Of a stretch of DNA of 64,000 nt, positions 20,662 to 32,979 are shown piece by piece. Below the pieces are notes generated by a model that saw only the letters and a program-made list of their open reading frames with translations, was not told the DNA's origin and searched no databases. A program made the position numbers and the translations under genes. Each line of letters starts with the position of its first letter. Position 1 is the stretch's first letter. The stretch is taken from the NCBI RefSeq assembly GCF_000516985.1, contig NW_006917092.1, positions 1,690,619 through 1,754,618 on the forward strand, read 5' to 3'. Source of the stretch: Pestalotiopsis fici W106-1. Taxonomy: Eukaryota > Ascomycota > Sordariomycetes > Amphisphaeriales > Sporocadaceae.

Positions 20662-22702
20662 ACAAGGGTAGACAAGGGATAGATGTCGGTACATTCTTGT
20701 AACTCGTGGTTGTGTACTTCCAGTCACAAAAAGGAACCTTTATGCTGTGCTAGTATTTAACAGTGCTCTTCGAATTTCGGACCTATTCCCCTTGACACGA
20801 GCTGTATCAAAAATAAAGAGTAAAATTGAAGATGGTCTAAGACTACGAAAACAATATGTGAACAAACAGACTTAGTAACCCTTCTCGTTATGTCACCCGA
20901 AGGGTACCACACAACACAGCCGCGCTGTGGCGCATCGCCCCTATACCCAAGGCCGATGTGGCTGCTTTCCTGGTCAACTCTTGGGATGTTTACTAGGCCT
21001 CGACAAATTCCGTTTACAACGCCCTTCATTTCCCTGGTTGTTTGATATCATCAAGCTCTCCACTGGCAACCTCGATGAGCCCACTCCAGTACCGCGTTTC
21101 GGTCAATTCGTTCTCCTTGTGAACAAAACCCTGAAATACGGAGAGCTTGCCGTGGCAACGTCCCAAGGCCCAGTACTCATGGAACGTGCAGCTGTAGTTC
21201 ATCAAGAAGACCGAAATTTGGAACTTATTTAGTTGTCCAGTCCCTATGATTCCAAGACGCGAAGGACATCATCGCCGTGTGATTTCGCCGTCATATATAC
21301 ACAATTACGCCAACGAAGAGCAGGTTCATGCTATTTCTACATCAGAGATTAGGGATCCTAGCGGCTGGAAAAGGATCCTGGAGACTGGCCAGATAGGTCC
21401 TGCGCCTAGGGCCCCCTCATAACTCAGGGAAACAAAATCACCTCGTTGAGGCTATTTCGATCAAATAAACCTGGGGAACAATCTGATGTTTCTATGTTGC
21501 TCATGACCGAGCTGTGTTATACATTGAAGAGGTGTTGGAATTGGAAGGGTAAGCGGACGACGACACTCAACTATTAGTCTTGTAGGTTTTCAAGCTCTAC
21601 AGATTATGCTCGATTGTCATATTCCTGTAAATAGTAATGATTCATATGATACCGATTCAAATTTCAATAGGAAATCAGCACCTTGACTAGCATTTATAAT
21701 TCTTCAAATCAGGGTACGTAGCCACCGGCTAAGCGATGTTAAAAAAAGGAGAAAAAAGAAAAAAAGAAAGCCGTCTTGTGATAAGTGCATAGGTAATTCT
21801 GCGAACCAAATTTGTGTTGAAGGCTCAAATTATTTATTGATTCTTCGCTGAGCTCTACCTACAGATTTGAAAGTGCCCCTACCAGTTGGCTTCTGCACCA
21901 TACGCATCAGGCTTTTGAGTACTAATCTCATCAAACCAGACGGAGTTTTCGCTTTGGGCAACACTCAATTTTCCGCGAGAAGTCTAACAAAGGTGCAAAG
22001 ATGCCTCTGGAGACTCGACAAATCGTACGAAGGGGTTCCTATATCAATGGCGCGTGCTAAACAGCACTCACCGACAGTGTCGACCAAGTGCAAATGAGTG
22101 ACAGCTCGAGACGGCCAGTTTTGGATATGGATAAATGTATTGTTCTTTCCTTCTGTGATTCCGCAAGATTCTGATCCTGTCGGTTCTTCCAATGTCGAAA
22201 GTAGCAGGAATATAGTATAATGCTCATAGAATTACAAAATAATGCCGAGAAGTGCGCTGTTCTGCGCAGCTTATTCCAATCAAGCCTTCAGGCCGGTCAT
22301 TGATGGGTTGTCGCCCTTGTAGGAACCAACCCAAATGCGACGAAGCCGTTATTGAACTATAAACATTTACCAAATGCCACGATTGGACTTTACAGGTGTA
22401 CCATTAATCTCGAATCAGGAGTTGAGAACAGAAGAGCTAACCTTTGCTAACTTGGCGGGTAATTAAACACGACACTGGGTTTATAGCGATCTCCACAAGC
22501 GCAACGGTCCGGGGGGTGCACTAGAGTCTAGAACCTAAAGTACCCCATTATCCGAGCCAGCCACTTCTCTCACTTCTCTCTGCCTCTGCCTCTTGTCAAG
22601 CTCATTGCTTCGGGGAGCACATAAACATTGTCCCTTCCTTTTTCTTTCCATTGGACATTATTTGAGTCGGGATTATTTGCACCCAATAATTGAGCCGCGA
22701 AA
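20662..22702. other. Two-kilobase gene-poor stretch
   Basis: I find no convincing gene. The longest plus frame (20927-21232, 101 codons) and the minus frame over it (20757-21029) lack recognisable motifs. A purine-rich tract (about 21738-21772) and AT-rich blocks are present. The last 200 bases are CT-rich and precede the EVE-domain gene, so they are likely its promoter. Confidence 0.5.
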
Positions 22703-23923
22703 ATGCCCAAGAGGAAAGCAGCAGCAGCAGCCGTCCCGGAGCAGGAACTCCGACGCTCGACGCGTCGCAAGTCTGGCGCTGCTACAGCTGCCGCCGCTGA
22801 TGCCCCGGCCCCGGCCCCACAACAGGAGCAGAAGCAGCAGAACGCGACAAAGGCAAACAAGGGCAGAGCCAAGCGCGAGGCAGAAGACGATGATGAAAAG
22901 ACACAAAAGCCGCCTTCCAAGTCCCGCAAGACGACTGACAAGCACGAAGATGAGGACAATGATACCAAAGTGAGTTTGTCTTGATGCAGATCCCCCCTCC
23001 CCTCCCCCCCTTCGAGGGCTTTTGCCGTTTCCAACCTACATGATGATAGGCTCCTTCTCCGGCGTCATCCTCCAAATCACTGCCAAGCATTGTCAGCCAG
23101 ACTCGACGACTGACTATTGCAAAGAAGACGCCAACTACTGCTGTGACAAAAGCCAAGGCCAAGGCCAAGTCTGCGCCCAAGGCGGCCAAAACAGCTGGAG
23201 ATGCCAAGGACAAGAAAGACACTGTCAATGGCGGCAGCTCTGAAAAGTCATATTGGCTTCTCAAGGCAGAGCCGGAATCTCGATTTGAGAATGGCGTCGA
23301 TGTCAAGTTTTCTATTGATGACCTGGCGGCCAAGACCGAGCCAGAGCCGTGGGATGGTAAGTGGACTAAACAGATGAGAGTGGAGAGAGAGGGCGTAGAG
23401 AATCTGTTTATTTGGGTATCTTCTAACAAGCGACCAGGAATACGCAACTACGTAGCTCGGAATAATCTTCGCGCCATGAAGAAGGGAGACCTTGCTTTCT
23501 TCTATCAATCTAATTGCAAGGAGCCGGGTATTGTTGGCACTATGGAAATAGTGCAAGAGCATTCTCCCGACTGTACGTTAGCACCAGTCTGTTGTTTCGG
23601 CCAATATTACTCCTCTACTGTATGACAACATCTGCTAACTATTGGATCCAGTATCGGCGCATGATCCCAAGGCTCCCTACTACGACGCATCTTCCAAACC
23701 AGAAGATCCCAAGTGGAGCGTGGTACACGTCGAATTTCGCAGCAAGTTCAAGCAACTCATTGGCTTGAAAGAGTTGCGCGAAATGGGGAAAATGGGTTCA
23801 CCGCTGGAGAGTATGCAATTGTTGAAGCAGAGCCGACTCAGTGTCAGTCGAGTGAGCCAGGATGAGTGGACGTATTTGACTGGTGTTGCTGAGGAAAGGG
23901 GCGGCGCCAGTAAGACAGCTTGA
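22703..23923 (+). CDS. EVE-domain nuclear protein (THYN1-like), 326 aa
   Basis: Homologue of thymocyte nuclear protein 1, whose EVE domain has a PUA-like fold and is thought to bind modified bases in DNA or RNA. Four exons: 22703-22969, 23050-23356, 23438-23572, 23652-23923. Residues 1-160 are low-complexity, Ala/Lys/Gln-rich and strongly basic (for example RRSTRRK, KAKAKAKSAPKAAK), consistent with nuclear location and nucleic-acid contact. The EVE domain occupies about residues 165-320: SYWLLKAEPESR at its start, then FSIDDLAA, WDGIRNYVARNNLRAM, KGDLAFFYQSNCKEPGIVG, DPKWSVVHVEF and LLKQSRLSVSRVS at its end. The proline-basic N-terminal half is much longer than in animal THYN1. It is convergent with UTP6, with only 73 bp between the two stop codons, so the 3' UTRs probably overlap. 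Confidence 0.9.
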
Positions 23924-23996
23924 AGTATTTGGGGCCTCTTCAAAGTCTTAATGTATCGATTTGAGCCGGAATGTATCATCACCGACACGAGTCTCA

Positions 23997-25199
23997 TCAA
24001 GGCTTTGGCAAAGTCTTGACCGTGTGTTCTAGTACCATGCGAATACCAGCGTCGAGATCTTCCACCGCCAGGATGGGCTCGATCCAAGCAATCGTTTTCT
24101 GAGCCAATTGAGACTTGTTTGTAGTCGTTCCCAGTGCAATGTTCAGCCTGTTCAGCGCTTCCCGTAAAGCCTTGGGGTAAGCGGCAGAATTGACATCAAT
24201 GCCAATAAGCGGCTGTCGAATGTGGCAGCTGCAGGTGGATGGCGTGTTGGGGTATGCTTCGGTCATGCTGTCGAGGACATGATGAATGATCTTTGGCTGC
24301 ACCGACACATTCGAGAATCCAGCAAACATCTCAAAGAACTGCTCTGCCACGACAGCGCCAAAGAAGGGCTGTTTTCTCGCAATATCATAAATTGCAATAG
24401 GTATGGCACCGTCGAGTGCTGGGTTGTTGGCCAGATTCTGGACGGCCCCATCGTCGAATACCTTCTTGATACCCTTGGCATCTGGGTCCGGAAGCACCAA
24501 CCGACCATTCTCGTCGGCATCTTCGTCGCTGTCTTCATCACCGAACATGATTGCGTCGTCGCCGTAATCGGCCTGTTCCGCCACTGCTTTTTGAACGCCA
24601 CCCTTCTTGCCCTTTCGTGCCTCGAGGCGGCCCAGCCATTCAAGTTCACAGCGAGCGTACTCAATCCAAACGGTGGCATCCCTGATGCAGAACCGCGCAC
24701 CGCGCATGAAGAAGCCTCGAGCTCCTTGCATATCGCCGTTGCTCGCCGCTCTGCGTCCTGCCATGACCCAAAGCTGGGGTTTGTTGGGATGCATTCTCAG
24801 AGCGCGGCTCATGACTTTTCTCCACCTCTTGGAAGCCTTGACCTCCGCGGCAAACTTGAGATATTCCTTCCACATGGACACATCGCCTGGGTGTCTCTGG
24901 ACTGCTCGTTCGTACAGACCAAATATCCTGCCCTCACCAGTATGTGAGCTCGACTTGCGGATTTGGAGACGCTTGCAGCGCTTGGCACGGAGAGCCTCGA
25001 GGGAACGTTCCCATCGGATGTAGTCTGCGTAGTCGGAGGGTAGGGATCCGGGGGATAGAACGACATGCTCATAGTTTGATCGCTTCTTGACCATAGAGGT
25101 GATCTCGGGTTTGCTAAAGATGGAGAGCGATTCGAACTCGCGGAGCTGTGGCACAGATTGCTCGAGGAAGAAATTAGCCTTGTCTGAAATGGCAGCCAT
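23997..25199 (-). CDS. UTP6: U3 snoRNP-associated protein Utp6, 400 aa
   Basis: Component of the UtpB subcomplex of the SSU processome (90S pre-ribosome), required in the nucleolus for early 18S rRNA processing. One exon of 400 residues. The N-terminal conserved block (MAAISDKANFFLEQSVPQL, IFSKPEITSMVKKRSNYEHV) is the family signature, followed by half-a-TPR (HAT) repeats such as DYADYIRWERSLEALRAKR, LYERAVQRHPGDVSMWKEYL and RALRMHPNKPQLWVMAGR. An acidic loop (about residues 215-235, FGDEDSDEDADENG) interrupts the helical array, a common feature of fungal members. Length fits the fungal family (about 400-440). Divergent from CWH43 across a 922-bp intergenic region and convergent with the EVE-domain gene. 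Confidence 0.93.
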   Translation of the reverse strand: MAAISDKANFFLEQSVPQLREFESLSIFSKPEITSMVKKRSNYEHVVLSPGSLPSDYADYIRWERSLEALRAKRCKRLQIRKSSSHTGEGRIFGLYERAVQRHPGDVSMWKEYLKFAAEVKASKRWRKVMSRALRMHPNKPQLWVMAGRRAASNGDMQGARGFFMRGARFCIRDATVWIEYARCELEWLGRLEARKGKKGGVQKAVAEQADYGDDAIMFGDEDSDEDADENGRLVLPDPDAKGIKKVFDDGAVQNLANNPALDGAIPIAIYDIARKQPFFGAVVAEQFFEMFAGFSNVSVQPKIIHHVLDSMTEAYPNTPSTCSCHIRQPLIGIDVNSAAYPKALREALNRLNIALGTTTNKSQLAQKTIAWIEPILAVEDLDAGIRMVLEHTVKTLPKP

Positions 25200-26121
25200 C
25201 TTTGATGAAGGGTGAGGCCTCTGTCGCCCCTATTTTCTGTCGAGTTGCCGTTACAATTCAAACAGGGTGGAATGCAAGGCGAGGCGGCTGCTGATCTGAA
25301 ATCGTTTTGGTGGTGAAGCGCTGCCAATGTGCTGAAAAGTTTCATGCGCACTTCAGTGAAGCGACGGAAATTTTAGTGGAGCCAACAAGTCTTGGTGGGG
25401 GTTATCAGTCGCGCTAGCCGTTATCGTTCCGTTCCCAGCTTTAAAGTGCAGCTCGGCTTTAAGGTAGGAATAGGTGCACAAGCGCCGTATTATGGTGCAC
25501 TAAAACCCACCAGCCTCGTATTCCACCACTTCCATTCTACATTGTACCCAAGCCAACCCAAGCCGCCAAGGTGAGGCTCGGCGAGACGCAAACAGCGCAG
25601 TCGTAGTCTACAGAGGACCTACATTACCGCCCTGCCCACTCTTTCGGCCAGAGCTGCCGGAGTGGACGGCATGGAAATCTCGATTACTGTCCTTGGAGGT
25701 AGGGATTAATTGGGGTTGTTATGGAGGGGCCCAAGCTCCCGCCCAGCAACCCAGGCCATGGCAATGACATGACGGAATGCGCGCGACACCGAGGATGCCG
25801 AAGCTAATAAATAATAACTGCTCTCATCAGCAGACGGCCCAGCCAATGTCGCGCCATATCCGGCAGCGAAGGAAGCAAAAGAAGAAAAAAAAAATAATAA
25901 TAATAAAATCCTGTCCCTTGTTTGTTCCTTTAATCCTGCCGTCGTGTCGTCTCGTCACTCTCTTTTCTGTTTTCCGCTTGCTTAGGATAGGACAGGTCTT
26001 TTTTGTTTCTTCCTCTGTTTCTTGCGCCCGCCGCCTGTCTGTCGTCTCTTTGTCGATGTATCGCACTTCCTAAGCAGATCATCCCACTGGCGGCGACTCG
26101 AGCTGTCGGACCTCGAAAATC
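25200..26121. promoter_or_regulatory. Shared upstream region of UTP6 and CWH43
   Basis: A divergent spacer of 922 bp. The CWH43 side carries long pyrimidine tracts (about 25915-26060) typical of fungal promoters and leaders, and an A-rich tract with AAT repeats (about 25880-25908). The UTP6 side is short and AT-balanced. No coding sequence is recognised; small open frames over 25777-26199 lie in low-complexity sequence. Confidence 0.5.
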
Positions 26122-29100
26122 ATGGCGCCATCGACGTACAAAGACAAGCCCAGCGGGGCTCTGCTCTCCTTCAACGCGAAATGGATTTCCTGGATGCATA
26201 CACTTGTGGCATACAGTCAGTACCTACCTCTTCCCGCCCCGTGCACCACCTGTCAATCAAGCCCCCCAGTACCATTGTCATATCGTCATGGGAAAATGCA
26301 TCTCCAGTTGAGCTACACGGCTTGCAACATACCTAGGCAGAGCACTGCGACAGACCCGACTGACCTAATGTTTTGCTACCAGCTGCCTTTCTCAGCGCCC
26401 TTGTTCTTGGCTGCTCTCTCCATTACCACAAAATCGTCAAGAATGAGTTCTACGGATACCCCGACGAGTGGTTTCCCTCCGTTTCGGCCACAATTGGCGA
26501 TCGATACCCCGAGCGCGCATTCTTTCAATTCTTCATCGCGATAACCTCCGGTATGTGGAGCACTGCATGGCTTGATCTTGGTCGCGTGCATAGCAACGGG
26601 CGGTGGAAATAAACAAACATTGCGGTTTGCGACGACAAACATTGGTATAGGTCATTGCTAATGTGCAAGTCCTGAACAGGTCCTCGATTTGCATTAGTTG
26701 GATTATGGTATCTTCTTACCGCCAAGCCAGGCAAGACATTGCCCAAGTTTGTTGGTTCTATGGGACTGCTGCGCACCTTGACCTGTGGCGGCTGGACCTA
26801 CATCACATCTACCGACGACCATGACTGGCACGACATATTCATGATTTCTTACCTGGTCATTACGATCCCTTGGACATTTGGCTGCATTGCCCTCAGTCCT
26901 CCGAATGCGAAAGCGATCAAGTACAGAAAGTACCTTGCTACGGCCTTCTTTAGCACTCTTGTCCCGCTGGTGTATTTCTTCATTCAGCACAAAGTACATC
27001 GCGTTGCTGGCGGTGAGTGGCTCAGCTTACATCATAAACATGTGCCGATTCCGATATTGACTTGCAACAGCCTACACGACTTATGCATTTTTTGAATGGT
27101 CCCTTATTCTCTTCGATGTCGCGTTTGACGCTGTAACGGCTCTGGACTTTTCTACGTTTGAAGTTGTCGTCAGAGATGTTGGAGGTCTTAGTCAGGGGTA
27201 TGTGCAAGAACTTCCTCTTTGGATTCGATGAGTCGACGTATTGCGCGCACTTGCTCGGACTGGCCTAGAAAAAGTCTTGCTCGAAACTGCTCATTTTCAG
27301 ATTTCAACATGACCGAGAATAAGACGAGAGATGGTCCCAGACACGTATCGCATGCAACATGGTGATAGAGATAGGAAGACGGAAATCCGATGCTGGTACC
27401 GGAAGCGAATGGACTACAGCATGTCTTGGAATCCTCCGTTTTCTTTCACCGAGTCATCAGTCCAATGCAACGCAGTCACTACCCGTTACGAGGTGGTGAG
27501 ACCATTCCGTGGAAACTCCCCGGATACTAGCGAGCGATGTGCTTGTTGCACTGACCTTGTTATTGCGTTGCGGAAAAACAGGGATCGCCGCGTGGACGAA
27601 ATAGGAAACGATATGAAGCAGACATTTGTAGACAGCCTGAGCGAGTGCGCCTTCAACAAAGACTCGACTAGTTTTGATTTTTTTTAACAGTCTATGAGGA
27701 TTCATGTGTACTGACCCTTTCCCAGAGAAAAAGCACGTGTCCCAACAACCAACAGGGTATTGGCAAAACAAAAGACCAGAGCAACAGGTGGGCTTTTTGA
27801 CGCAAAGTTTTCGTTGAAAGAATTGTTCGATACTGCCGCTGAAGTATACCATGGCTTCGTCTTTTGGTCTACACTCACCAGTCTTGGTGTCGTTATTTGG
27901 TATTTTCCGCTTTGGCATATGGGCATTTCAGGATACGAGGCATTGATCATGTCCACGACTTCTCCATTCCTGTTGGCCAACAAATCTTTTCGATCATTCG
28001 TACTCAACAACTTGCGAGCCTGCCACATGCTGTCACTGGCTGGTCTCGTTGCCTGGCTCGTCAAGGATCCCGTATACCGGCTATTCACTGTCGGTTTCGG
28101 TGTTTGGATGTCCTGCTTGTCATGGGCCGCTACCCTCTTCTCCGAGAATGTCCACGCAACTAGGCTCGAGTCCAGGATCTTTGCGTGGACGGTCGGTTTG
28201 ATTCTTTCATCGACAGCAAAATTTGCATGGTGGACCAATAACCCCATTTGGCCCATCATGCACGCCGGCAACGGAGGCAAGAATGAGATCGGCCTCACTC
28301 TTGCAGTCATTGCTGCCTGGCGATTCACTCGTAGAGCTCCATTGAACACGGGTCTTGCCAAGGACGACCGCACTGGTGGTTCTGCATTCCTTTCTGCCCT
28401 TGGCGTTGGCGGCCTCTTCTTTGGTCTACACTCTCTACTCTCAGACACGAGTACCATGATCCTTTGGGTATGGGAGGGCTACCCCGTCAGGGGCCCTCAA
28501 TCTGCAGCACATGGCTGGTTGACCTTGGCAGCAATGTCGCTTGGGCTCATTACTGGTATAACCCGACCCAAACTCGTCAGTACATGGTCGGCCTTTGGTG
28601 TTGGCAGTGTTGGAGCAGCAATTCTTACCACCAGACACAACTGGATCGGATATGCAGGCGCTTTGACAACAGCGTTCTATCTCATGGCCATCGCTGTTCC
28701 CATCCTGACACAGGCCGCCAAGAAGAGCCCTGCGACAACCTTTGGCTGGGGCTTTTTCATCTACAACTTTGTGGTGCTATTTCATGTCTGGGTTGTCGCT
28801 TATGCGTTTGTTCCGGGTGGCCCCCTGGTGCGCGAACACACGGATTGGGTCATGAGCACCATGATGGTGTTGATTGGCGCTGGCGTGTGGGATCTGACCG
28901 CTGTCAATGCCAGTGCCCAACAATCCCCAAGGCCCGCCCCCACTCAATCTCAGCACCGCAAGTATCACGATTGGGCCCTCGCCTTGACAAATATACTCTT
29001 CCTCATCTCTGCCTATTATCGACTCCCCAGCAGCGACTACAAGCCTTATCACGAGGAGTCTCGTGTAATGACTGCCGGCATCTGGACCATTCACTTTTCG

Positions 29101-29907
29101 ATTGATAACGACATGTATTCATCAGAGTATCGCATGCGGGACTTGATCAAGGAATTGGAACTTGACGTTGTCGGTCTACTGGAGTCGGACCTGCAGCGAA
29201 TTATCATGGGCAACCGAGATACAACACAGTTCTTGGCTGAGGACTTGGGCATGTACGTCGATTATGGCCCAGGTCCCAACAAGCACACATGGGGTGCAGC
29301 ACTGCTATCCAAGTTCCCAATTGTCAATTCCACGCATCACCTGTTGCCATCTCCCGTAGGCGAGCTGGCACCAGCGATTCACGCCACACTGGACTGCTAC
29401 GGAGAGCTGGTAGATGTATTCGTCTTCCATTCTGGACAAGAAGAGGACCCCGAAGACCGAAGATTGCAGAGCGAGTATCTGGCAGAGCTGATGGGCTCTT
29501 CGCCACGGCCCAGTATCCTGCTGAGCTATCTTGTCACGCAACCGTTACTGGGCAACTATAATAAATACGTATCGCAAACCTCGGGGATGCATGATGTGGA
29601 TCCATCCGACTGGGATCGCTGGTGCGAATACATTCTCTACAAGCATCTGCACCGTGTCGGATATGCACGCGTGAGCAGAGATTCAATCACAGATACGGAA
29701 CTACAGGTTGCCAAGTTTGTGATACCAACCAACGACGCGGAAAAAGCGCTCGTGTCCAACATGGACAGAGATTATACCATGAGAAATCGGAGAGTGGACG
29801 AGGGATCGATACCCGAGGGCTGGAGATTTCCATCCCTCTTTAGAGGCGAGGGTGTGAGAGGTCACAGATATCACGTCTTTGACGAGCCGAGATACTATAC
29901 TCCTTGA
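26122..29907 (+). CDS. CWH43: Cwh43-type GPI-anchor lipid remodelling protein, 967 aa
   Basis: ER membrane protein that exchanges the diacylglycerol of GPI anchors for ceramide; loss affects the cell wall in yeast. Exons are 26122-26215, 26383-26550, 26680-27012, 27071-27197 and 27726-29907, all in phase, giving 967 residues (yeast protein about 950). The N-terminal 240 residues form a FRAG1/PGAP2-like multi-helix domain (for example [32 protein letters not shown]). The middle holds a second multi-helix block ([35 protein letters not shown]). The C-terminal 300 residues have an endonuclease/exonuclease/phosphatase-like fold ([44 protein letters not shown]). The last intron would be 528 bp, far longer than the others, yet its ends (GTATGT, CTGACCCTTTCCCAG) and phase are good; extra exons inside it cannot be excluded. 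Yeast has the two halves in one protein as here, while mammals split them. Confidence 0.9.
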
Positions 29908-31057
29908 GTATCGTATGTGGCTGTCGGGTGTAGCTGATTGCGATTATGTATATGATAATGGGTTTCTCTTCAGAGATGATGATTCATGTTTATGAATAGG
30001 GTAAAGGATTTCGGGAGATTCAGTCTGGAAAATCCTTCAATAGTAATATGGCTACACAAGAACGAAGTATTCCAAGATCATTCCACTTTCTTAACGTTGC
30101 ATGAAGCATTACTAAATTACTTTGTGGGCTGCACCAACCACGCGAACACAGGCAGCGCGTCTGCTTGCTAGGCTGATGCTTTGATTCAAGCTGGCTGCGC
30201 TCAATCCCGTACCAAGAGCTAATTAGTATAACCCCGGCCGGCTCCTCCCTTGGCAAGGTATCCATATCTATGGTATGGAGAGATAACGAGTATGAATTGC
30301 GGAGACTGTCGATAATTTGGCTTTCTGATTTCCGTCAGCGCCGAGGTTGAAAAGCCGACTTTTGGACTTGGTTTTTGATTTACATAAACGCATTACCATT
30401 ATCACAGTAGGCAGTTGAACGCGTAGCTAGAAAATGCAGTTATCGGCGTTCGCCGCCAACTTGTCCTACCCATACCTATTCCTCTCATGGGAGCTTTTCT
30501 TGTTTTGCTCGGTTGCTGTGCATTCAGCGGCTGAGACTGATGTTCGGAACTCATTGCCTATAGAACCAATAATGGCGATACCACGCAAGCTGATGGTCAC
30601 AGTACGGCGATCATCTCGTACTTTACTCATGACCATCGGTAGGCAATTATTTATGGTTACTTATGATGGGTGATCTGAGGGACGTCCCTACCTTTATGAA
30701 AACACGATGCAAAAAGCACGAAGTCAGCAGCTGTGGTGTAGTGACGTACGCGCCAAGTATTTATTATGCAGGAACACTCAGTATGATTGCTTTTCAGGTT
30801 ATGCATGCTGAAAAGACGTGACGCCCCTTCCAAGCTGCTATCTCCAACCCCGGCCAGGCTAACATCTGTGGAGTCTACAATCCCGGTAGTCCGCTAGACT
30901 ATCGATGAAGGCCAAGGATCATTTGTAGTCGAGAGCACGATAGCGATTCCAGCTTCTCGGTGCTATATTATGTGCATCGGCGACGTATCACTGTTTCAAA
31001 ACAATCAACAGTACGCCGATTCCAGAGAGCCGTCGATCAGCTTCAATATAAGCCAAA
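29908..31057. other. Intergenic stretch
   Basis: No gene is recognised. One open frame (30434-30673, 79 codons) has a hydrophobic N-terminus but no other support. A CAATATAAG box lies 15-20 bases before the amidase start, so the last 100 bases are its promoter and leader. Confidence 0.5.
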
Positions 31058-32979
31058 ATGCGCCGTTCGTTGATGTTGGCCGCCTGCCTCGCGGGCGTCG
31101 GGGCCGTCGCCAGTCCAGATGATATCGGCTATGTGCGACCAAGTCTCACGGCGTCGCTCTTCCCGTCCGAGCCCAATGCCGACACTACCAATTTCTTCCC
31201 CATGGAGAAGTGCGGCGAGTTCGAGCTCGAGGAGGCCAGCATTGACCAGATGCAGGCTGCCATGGCTTCGGGCACATTGACTTCTGTCCAGCTCGTCGTG
31301 TGTTACATGGTCCGTAACTTTCAGACAGACGACTACGCCAAGTAGGTTAGATAAGAAAGGCAAACAGATCACGCACGAGACTGATACTCAATGTGATAGT
31401 TCCTTGCTGCAGATGAATCCGGATGCTCTGGCTATTGCCGCGCAAATGGACGCCGAGCGAGCTGCAGGTCGCGTTCGTGGTCCACTGCACGGTATCCCGT
31501 TCACCGTCAAGGACAACATTGCCACCAAGGACAACCTGGAGACGACAGCGGGAAGCTGGGCCCTGCTCGGAAGCATCGTTCCCCGCGACGCCTTTGTCGT
31601 GGCTCGCCTGCGCGAGGCTGGCGCCGTCCTTCTCGGCAAGGCCACGCTGAGCGAGTGGGCCGATATGCGCAGCAACAGCTACTCCGAGGGCTACTCTGCT
31701 CGCGGTGGCCAGGCCCGAAGTGCATACAATCTGACCATGAACCCGGGTGGTAGCAGCTCAGGCAGCGGTGTGGCTGTTTCTATTAATGCTGTTGCCTTTT
31801 CTCTCGGCACTGAGACGGATGGCAGTGGTGAGTTTTTTTTATTTCAACATCGAAATATCAGGGGCACATCCCTAACACATGAGTAGTGATCAGTCCAGCT
31901 GAGCGTAACGGTATCGTTGGTTTCAAACCAACTGTTGGACTGACTTCCAGGGCTGGGTAGGTCTTCCATTGGCAGTCTTGTCTATCATGCATTTCTAACA
32001 ATCATCCAATAGCGTTGTTCCCGAGAGTGAACATCAAGATACTGTTGGAACCTTTGGAAAGACTGTTCGGGACGCGGTCTATGCCCTAGACGGAATATAC
32101 GGCATTGACTCCCGCGACAACTACACTTCTGGTCAGGAAGGGAAAACGCCCGCTGGTGGCTATGCGCAGTACTTGACCACAAAGTGCCACCTTAAGGGTG
32201 CAGTCTTTGGCCTTCCGTGGAACAGCTTCTGGGTGTATGCTACCGAGGAGGAGCAGACGCAGCTTCTCGAGATCATTTCCATGATGGAGGCGGCCGGCGC
32301 CACCATTGTCAACAACACGGAGATCCTTGACTACGAGACCATTGTCAGCACCAATGGGTGGGACTGGGACTGGGGCACCACGCGCGGCTTTGCCAACGAG
32401 TCGGAATACACAGTGGTCAAGGTTGATTTCTACAACAACATCAAGACGTACCTGTCAGAGCTAGAGAACACCGAGATTCGCTCCCTCGAGGACATCATTG
32501 CCTACAACTATGCCAATGACGGCACCGAGGGCGGCTACGCGTACGGCACCAAGGTTGGCTCGGCCGCCTTCAAGTCGGGTCAGGATGGCTTCCTTGCTTC
32601 CGTCGCAACCAAGGGCATTCAAAACGAGACATACTGGCAGGCCCTCGAGTTCAGCCAGACCTCGACGCGCAATGGCATCGACTACGCTCTGAACTACAAT
32701 GGCACCCAGTTGGCGGGACTTTTGGTTCCTCCCGAGGTCGGCCAGACCTACCAGATAGCTGCTCAGGCCGGATACCCGATGATCACCGTCCCGGCTGGTA
32801 TCTTTTCCGACACGGGGATGCCGTTTGGTCTTGCCATTATGCAGACTGCCTGGGCCGAGGCCGAATTGGTGCGTTGGGGAAGTGCCATTGAAGATCTCCT
32901 GCTCAAGTCCGGAACGCAGTATGGCAGGACACTTCCAAAGTGGCACAGCTACCTGACGAGGAACATTCCGGTCTACTGA
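31058..32979 (+). CDS. Secreted amidase (amidase signature family), 582 aa
   Basis: Hydrolyses an amide bond; the substrate is unknown. Four exons (31058-31341, 31400-31827, 31887-31956, 32013-32979) join in phase. The N-terminus MRRSLMLAACLAGVGAVAS looks like a signal peptide with cleavage after VAS. The Ser-Ser-Lys catalytic triad is visible: Lys in GIPFTVKDNIATKDN, and the Gly/Ser-rich signature NPGGSSSGSGVAVS followed by SLGTETDGSVISPA with the nucleophile Ser. The family signature ends with GIVGFKPTVGLTSRAG. Several Asn-X-Ser/Thr sites (NYTSG, NLTMN, NGTQ, NESE) fit a glycosylated extracellular protein. Intron positions flank the signature block, as is common in fungal amidases. It stands alone with long spacers on both sides. 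Confidence 0.92.

Noticed and set aside
20927..21232. 101-codon plus-strand frame
   Set aside because: No motifs, and a similarly long frame overlaps on the other strand; probably chance.
22782..23447. 221-codon minus-strand frame
   Set aside because: Antisense to the EVE-domain gene and running across its intron; no motifs.
28464..29105. 213-codon plus-strand frame
   Set aside because: It overlaps CWH43 in another frame, is rich in Cys and Trp, and has no motifs.
30434..30673. 79-codon plus-strand frame with hydrophobic start
   Set aside because: No homology, no downstream support and surrounded by stop-rich sequence.
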